From an uncultured Muribaculaceae bacterium (GTDB taxonomy: Bacteria; Bacteroidota; Bacteroidia; Bacteroidales; Muribaculaceae): DNA of 10,481 bases. This document shows, piece after piece, positions 7,147 through 10,481 of the stretch. Both the position numbers and the translations under genes were made by a program. The first letter of the stretch is position 1. Each line of letters starts with the position of its first letter. Below the pieces are notes generated by a model that made no database searches, was not told the origin of the DNA, and worked only from the letters and a program-made list of their open reading frames with translations. The DNA is taken from NCBI GenBank assembly GCA_910583795.1, contig CAJTZQ010000098.1:1-10481 (forward strand). The letters run 5' to 3'.

Positions 7147-8203
7147 GCGACATATTAAGTTGATGGCATTGGGATTCTGTATGGCATTTCCTATAATATT
7201 TATGGGTTGTGGCAACGACAGACCGAAAGAAGTTCTCAGTGAGAAAAAAATGGTGAAGCTCATGGCTGATATGGAGCTTGCCGAAGCCTATGCCAATATG
7301 TCGAGCCAAAGTTATCAGGGAAATGACTATCGCTACGATCTTGGAAAATCTGTCCTTGCTGCTCATGGTGTGACTCGGGAACAACTTGACACGACATTGG
7401 CTTGGTATGGTAGAAATCTTGATGATTATTCAGAACTCTATACCAAAGTCGACAAGGAAATCCTCAACCGCAAGAAAAAACTCATGAATCTGACTGATGA
7501 GGAGATGGAAATGCAAGAAGCTGATATCCTTTGGAAATATGGCAAAAACGGTCTTTTGTCAAAACTCGGTAATTCCGATTCATGGATATTTTCTGTAGAA
7601 GATCCGGAATTACAGAAAGGGGATCGACTACAATGGTCAATGCATATTGATTCTCCTGTTCAGATGAATGGTGTGCTTGGAGTGGAATATGAAGATGGTT
7701 CTTCTGAGGCTTCAAGCAATGTATTTATCGGTAGGAATCGTTTGGAGATTACTTTCCAGACTGACACCGGAAAAACGGTTAAGCGTGTCTATGGCACAAT
7801 GCGTGTGAAAGATGAAAACTATTTGCCCTTGTTTGCAGATAGTATTACCATCGTTAGGCTTCCTTACGACAGTTTGGAATTTAGGGTTTCAAGAAATTCT
7901 AAACGTTATGGTATTCCGGTTGTCAGGAAGGATAAAAAGGAGGAGAAATCAGATACCACAGACACTACAAAAGATGATAAAGAAGTAGAATCTTCTCCTT
8001 CTGAAAATAATAAACCTTTGATGTGGAACGGTGGAAATCATAATGCTTCAGGAGATAATCCGGAACAATTACGCAGGGCAACTCCACCAAAAAACGACCA
8101 AATTAAGCCGGAGCGTCCGCATCGCCCACGTCCTGTCACCCCTCATCAACAAGGTGGGGTTATGAATCCGGTGAAAAAAGACAGAATCAAGAAAAGTAGA
8201 TAA
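7130..8203 (+). CDS. DUF4296 domain lipoprotein
   Basis: The 357-residue product begins with a lipoprotein signal peptide: basic n-region NKRHIK, hydrophobic stretch LMALGFCMAFPIIF, and lipobox FMGC with Cys27 as the lipidation site. DUF4296 follows (about residues 31-115), with the typical VLSEKKMVKLMADMELAEAY and the helical LGKSVLAAHGVTREQLDTTLAWY. Residues 150-255 look like beta strands. The last 90 residues are low-complexity and charged, first acidic and Ser/Thr-rich (KSDTTDTTKDDKE), then Pro/Arg/His/Lys-rich, and are probably disordered. The molecular role of DUF4296 is not known to me. The gene overlaps lspA, whose product should process this protein. The start at 7130 supplies the basic n-region; a start at 7163 would lose it. 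The stop directly abuts the next ATG. Confidence 0.88.
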   Translation: MTVANKRHIKLMALGFCMAFPIIFMGCGNDRPKEVLSEKKMVKLMADMELAEAYANMSSQSYQGNDYRYDLGKSVLAAHGVTREQLDTTLAWYGRNLDDYSELYTKVDKEILNRKKKLMNLTDEEMEMQEADILWKYGKNGLLSKLGNSDSWIFSVEDPELQKGDRLQWSMHIDSPVQMNGVLGVEYEDGSSEASSNVFIGRNRLEITFQTDTGKTVKRVYGTMRVKDENYLPLFADSITIVRLPYDSLEFRVSRNSKRYGIPVVRKDKKEEKSDTTDTTKDDKEVESSPSENNKPLMWNGGNHNASGDNPEQLRRATPPKNDQIKPERPHRPRPVTPHQQGGVMNPVKKDRIKKSR

Positions 8204-8425
8204 ATGGCAAATAATAAGGTAAGTTATCTTGTCAGAAGACTAACGGTGATAGACAGCGAGGGGAAAGAGATTCTCTTTCCCCTCGCTGTAATATCCGCTT
8301 GTAAAGAAGATTCTGTGTTATATAACACAGAAATTGAGTGCTTTGATATGGAGACTGCAGGCACTTTATATTTTGATAGTATGATGCTACGTGTTGTCGG
8401 TGATCGTAAATATGAAATTTTATGA
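8204..8425 (+). CDS. Small protein of unknown function (73 residues)
   Basis: The ATG follows the upstream TAA with no gap (TAAATG), so its translation is probably coupled to the DUF4296 gene. I do not recognise the family. The protein has no signal peptide or membrane segment. It alternates hydrophobic and polar residues (VSYLVRRLTVIDSEG, AGTLYFDSMMLRVVGDRKYEIL), suggesting a small beta-rich fold, and has two cysteines (33 and 46). The coding DNA is unusual because it contains two perfect palindromes, at 8253-8289 and 8311-8332, which may fold in the mRNA. The stop lies 19 bp from the end of the convergent thioredoxin-fold gene. Confidence 0.7.
   Translation: MANNKVSYLVRRLTVIDSEGKEILFPLAVISACKEDSVLYNTEIECFDMETAGTLYFDSMMLRVVGDRKYEIL
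8253..8289. repeat. 17-bp perfect inverted repeat inside the 73-residue gene
   Basis: ACAGCGAGGGGAAAGAG (8253-8269) is the exact reverse complement of 8273-8289, with ATT between. The symmetry falls in codon register: AGC/GCT, GAG/CTC, GGG/CCC, AAA/TTT, GAG/CTC around a central ATT codon. The RNA would form a strong hairpin within the coding region (residues 18-28, SEGKEILFPLA). No T-run follows, so it is not a canonical terminator. Confidence 0.9.
8311..8332. repeat. 22-bp perfect palindrome inside the 73-residue gene
   Basis: TTCTGTGTTAT (8311-8321) is followed directly by its exact reverse complement (8322-8332). As RNA it would form a 9-bp stem with an ATAT loop; as DNA it has the symmetry of a dimeric regulator's operator. 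It begins 21 bp after the preceding inverted repeat. Confidence 0.9.
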
Positions 8426-8444
8426 TGTTATCATCCGGCATTTG

Positions 8445-8744
8445 TCACATTATACGGTCAATCATCTCAACCAGGTCATTGAAACTTTTATGTCCGCTTT
8501 CTCTCATCAGTTCTTCACCTTTATCAAATAATATCCACGTCGGGTATTCATTTATTTTGTATTCGTCAATCAAATGTCTGTCGTAAGAGACATCCACTCT
8601 TACTACATTCAATTTGTCTCCATATTTATTTTTGATATCATCCTCAAGATTTTTTAAGCTTTCTTCTTTTTGCTCTGTCTCATGCACAAATAACACAAGA
8701 GACGGGATGCTCTCATTGATTTTGTCTTTAAAATAAGGTTTCAT
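8445..8744 (-). CDS. Thioredoxin-fold protein lacking the CxxC motif
   Basis: The 99-residue product has the layout of a thioredoxin domain: strand SLVLFV (15-20), a helix, strand LNVVRVDVSYD (45-55), helix ending EYKINEYP, the cis-proline turn YPTWILF (67-73, Pro68), hairpin FDKGEELMRESGH and a final helix. In place of WCGPC after the first strand there is HETEQKEESL, and the protein has no cysteine at all, so thiol-disulfide exchange by the usual mechanism is excluded. There is no signal peptide, so it is probably cytoplasmic. It might be a binding or chaperone-like domain. Assignment rests on fold pattern and the VxVDVSxDxxLxxxYxIxxYPT signature. It is transcribed toward the ddl-ileS-lspA cluster, and I found no clear promoter box for it. 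Confidence 0.8.
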   Translation of the reverse strand: MKPYFKDKINESIPSLVLFVHETEQKEESLKNLEDDIKNKYGDKLNVVRVDVSYDRHLIDEYKINEYPTWILFDKGEELMRESGHKSFNDLVEMIDRIM

Positions 8745-9070
8745 AATAATAATTTTTAATATAGTTAATACTTAGTTACTTAATATTGCCTGTCTATATT
8801 GTAACGAATGGTAAATTCTTTTGTTCATCAATTTACGCTAAGCAATTGTAAGGAAATTCTATAGCTCTTATATAGGGTTCTTGCCTAATTTAGTTGAAAG
8901 ATAAAGATAAAATTAATCAATCTGCTAAATCCGCGTTGTGATGGTTCTGTGCCCGAGCTTTAGCGAGGGGATTTGAAAATAAACGTCACTGATTAACGTA
9001 TATTAAATAACAGGAATTCCAATAATATTTTGGAAGATTATTATAATTGTAATTATTTTGAAAATCAATC
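8745..9070. other. Gene-free stretch between divergent genes
   Basis: These 326 AT-rich bases should hold the promoters of the thioredoxin-fold and esterase genes, but I found no good TTTG/TAnnTTTG pair. There is a GC-rich island, CCCGAGCTTTAGCGAGGGGA (8952-8971), resembling modules in the nearby hairpins, and a 6-bp inverted repeat TTCCAA / TTGGAA (9017-9035). No coding frame is apparent. Confidence 0.6.
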
Positions 9071-10267
9071 ATGAAAAAATTTTTAGCTTTATTAGCATTG
9101 CTGATGTTTGTTTCAATCTCGGCAATAGCTCAACAGGCATTGTGGGGTGTCCCTACTATCATATCGCCTGAAGTCCATAAGGATAAGACCGTGACATTCC
9201 GTCTTAACGCGCCTAACGCCGACCTGGTGCAAGTTACAGGCGATTTCCTTCCAACGGAGAAAATCAAGACTCCTTTTGGGGAGTTTGACGGTCCGGGATA
9301 TGCTGATCTTAAGAAGAACGATAAAGGTATTTGGGAATATACAACCCCTTCTCCGCTTGCTCCGGAACTTTATAGCTATACATTTGTGGTGGATTCTCTC
9401 AAAATGACTGACCCTTCAAATATATATCAAATCAGGGACGTGGCTTCTGTCACCAATATATTTATAGTGCCTGGAGAGAGGGCAGATCTTTATAGTGTAA
9501 ACAATGTGCCGCATGGCACTCTGTCTAAAATATGGTATAATAGTCCATCGTTAGGGATGAACCGTCGTCTCACTGTCTATACCCCTGCCGGATATGAAGA
9601 CAGTAAAGAAAGTTATCCTGTTTTTTATCTTCTTCATGGCATGGGCGGTGATGAAAATGCATGGTCCGAACTTGGCAGGGCGGCTCAGATCCTCGACAAT
9701 CTGATTGCTCAGGAAAAAGCGAAGCCGATGATCGTTGTCATGACTAATGGAAATGCTTCTCAGGAAGCCGCACCCGGAGAAACTTCCGCAGGGCTTTTGC
9801 CGCCAACTACTCAATTGCCTAAAACAATGGATGGTTCATTTGAAACATCTTTTCCGGAAGTAGTTGATTTCATAGATTCCCATTACCGTACGATTCCTCA
9901 AAAATCAGCACGTGCGATAGCCGGACTTTCAATGGGAGGTTTCCATTCTCTTCATATTTCAAAGGAATATCCTGATATGTTTGATTATGTCGGTCTTTTT
10001 TCGGCTGCTATAATGCCTAATCAGGGCGTTCAATCACCAATATATTCTGATTTCGAAGGAAAACTTAAAAAACAGTTTGATAAGAAACCGGCTTTATACT
10101 GGATAGCTATCGGCAACAAGGATTTCCTATATGATGCCAACAATCAATTTCGGAAAATACTTGATAGCAATAATTATCCTTATGAATATTTTGAAACCGG
10201 CGACGGACATATTTGGAAAAACTGGAGAATATATCTCACAGAATTCATTCCAAAGCTGTTTAAATAA
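9071..10267 (+). CDS. Secreted esterase of the esterase D / CE1 type with N-terminal E-set domain
   Basis: This 398-residue protein has a type I signal peptide (MKKFLALLALLMFVSISAIA, then QQA), so it is exported. Residues about 25-135 form an immunoglobulin-like E-set domain related to CBM48 (VTFRLNAPNADLVQVTGDF, ELYSYTFVVD). An alpha/beta-hydrolase domain of the putative esterase family follows: RRLTVYTPAGYE, YPVFYLLHGMGGDENAW (oxyanion-hole region, 189-198), the nucleophile elbow GLSMGG with Ser287, GNKDFLYD with the likely Asp351, and GDGHIWKNWR with His380. The triad is therefore complete. This architecture matches carbohydrate esterases such as the feruloyl or acetyl-xylan esterase parts of xylanase Z and related gut Bacteroidales enzymes. 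The substrate cannot be read from sequence. It appears monocistronic, with inverted repeats downstream. Confidence 0.9.
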   Translation: MKKFLALLALLMFVSISAIAQQALWGVPTIISPEVHKDKTVTFRLNAPNADLVQVTGDFLPTEKIKTPFGEFDGPGYADLKKNDKGIWEYTTPSPLAPELYSYTFVVDSLKMTDPSNIYQIRDVASVTNIFIVPGERADLYSVNNVPHGTLSKIWYNSPSLGMNRRLTVYTPAGYEDSKESYPVFYLLHGMGGDENAWSELGRAAQILDNLIAQEKAKPMIVVMTNGNASQEAAPGETSAGLLPPTTQLPKTMDGSFETSFPEVVDFIDSHYRTIPQKSARAIAGLSMGGFHSLHISKEYPDMFDYVGLFSAAIMPNQGVQSPIYSDFEGKLKKQFDKKPALYWIAIGNKDFLYDANNQFRKILDSNNYPYEYFETGDGHIWKNWRIYLTEFIPKLFK

Positions 10268-10365
10268 ACATTGACAGAGTAATTATATTCTAAATTATTG
10301 ATTATTGACTTATTTCTCTTGAAATAGAAGTAGTTTAAACTTTTCTATTTCAAGATTTCGTCAGA
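10268..10365 (+). terminator. Possible terminator region of the esterase gene
   Basis: CTTGAAATAGAA (10318-10329) pairs exactly with 10343-10354, with a 13-nt loop that itself contains the palindrome AGTTTAAACT. The stem is AT-rich and lies 50 bp after the stop. The following bases (ATTTCGTCAGATTTT) are T-rich but not a clean T-run, so the terminator call is tentative. Confidence 0.45.
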
Positions 10366-10444
10366 TTTTCGAGTCGCTTTTGAAACTTGAAGAGGGAGTT
10401 TAGCTCGCTAAGCTCCCTCTTCAAGTTTCAAAAGCGACCGAAAA
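10366..10444. repeat. 79-bp near-perfect inverted repeat
   Basis: The inner arms 10373-10398 and 10413-10438 are exact 26-bp reverse complements (GTCGCTTTTGAAACTTGAAG followed by AGGGAG). The stem continues inward through one G-T wobble (10399/10412) and four more pairs to a CTCG loop (10404-10407), and outward, past a single bulged A at 10372, through TTTTCG (10366-10371) / CGAAAA (10439-10444). About 37 pairs form in total. No T-run follows on either strand, and it is far longer than a usual intrinsic terminator. It could be a dispersed palindromic element, an RNA processing or stabilising hairpin, or an unusual bidirectional terminator. Confidence 0.9.
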
Positions 10445-10481
10445 GATGGCGGAAGATTGGGAAAGAGGTCTTTTTAACGTA
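10445..10481. other. Right-end sequence with no recognised feature
   Basis: The last 37 bases after the large palindrome show no recognisable gene or motif; they are purine-rich and end at the window edge. Confidence 0.5.

Noticed and set aside
10366..10444. Insertion-sequence terminal repeat
   Set aside because: There is no transposase and no internal sequence between the arms; it is a closed hairpin rather than the ends of an element.

Overview
The window looks like a chromosomal segment of a Bacteroidales bacterium, probably of the Muribaculaceae. This is inferred from the gene families (a DUF4296 lipoprotein beside lspA, a long type 2 IleRS, a Bacteroidales-style RHS protein), from Bacteroidota promoter boxes (TTTG, about 20 bp, TAnnTTTG) and from the lack of clear Shine-Dalgarno sequences. 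No rRNA, tRNA, CRISPR array, transposase or integrase gene was seen.

Layout. Positions 1-591 (minus strand) hold the start of a GC-rich RHS/YD-repeat exported protein whose reading frame is broken near 317-320; the rest runs off the left edge. Positions 592-1546 are an AT-rich, gene-free stretch with two divergent promoters of very similar design, one for the RHS gene and one for ddl. Between them lies a duplicated module carrying six copies of TAGAACACTT, mostly at 20-bp intervals. From 1547 to 8425 five plus-strand genes follow closely: ddl, ileS, lspA, a DUF4296 lipoprotein and a 73-residue protein of unknown function. A cysteine-free thioredoxin-fold protein (8445-8744, minus strand) converges on them. 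After a 326-bp gene-free stretch comes a secreted CE1/esterase D-type carbohydrate esterase (9071-10267). The right end carries two inverted repeats, one of them a 79-bp near-perfect palindrome.

How the genes fit together. ddl makes the D-Ala-D-Ala dipeptide for peptidoglycan, ileS charges tRNA-Ile, and lspA cleaves the signal peptides of lipoproteins. The next gene encodes such a lipoprotein and overlaps lspA by 17 nt. The group is a housekeeping cell-envelope and translation cluster. The esterase and RHS genes are accessory exported functions.

Most worth a second look: the GIHH form of the IleRS HIGH motif, which predicts mupirocin resistance; the TAGAACACTT array; two perfect palindromes inside the 73-codon gene; the RHS frameshift; and the large terminal palindrome. 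No convincing new multi-gene system was found; the region is largely housekeeping.
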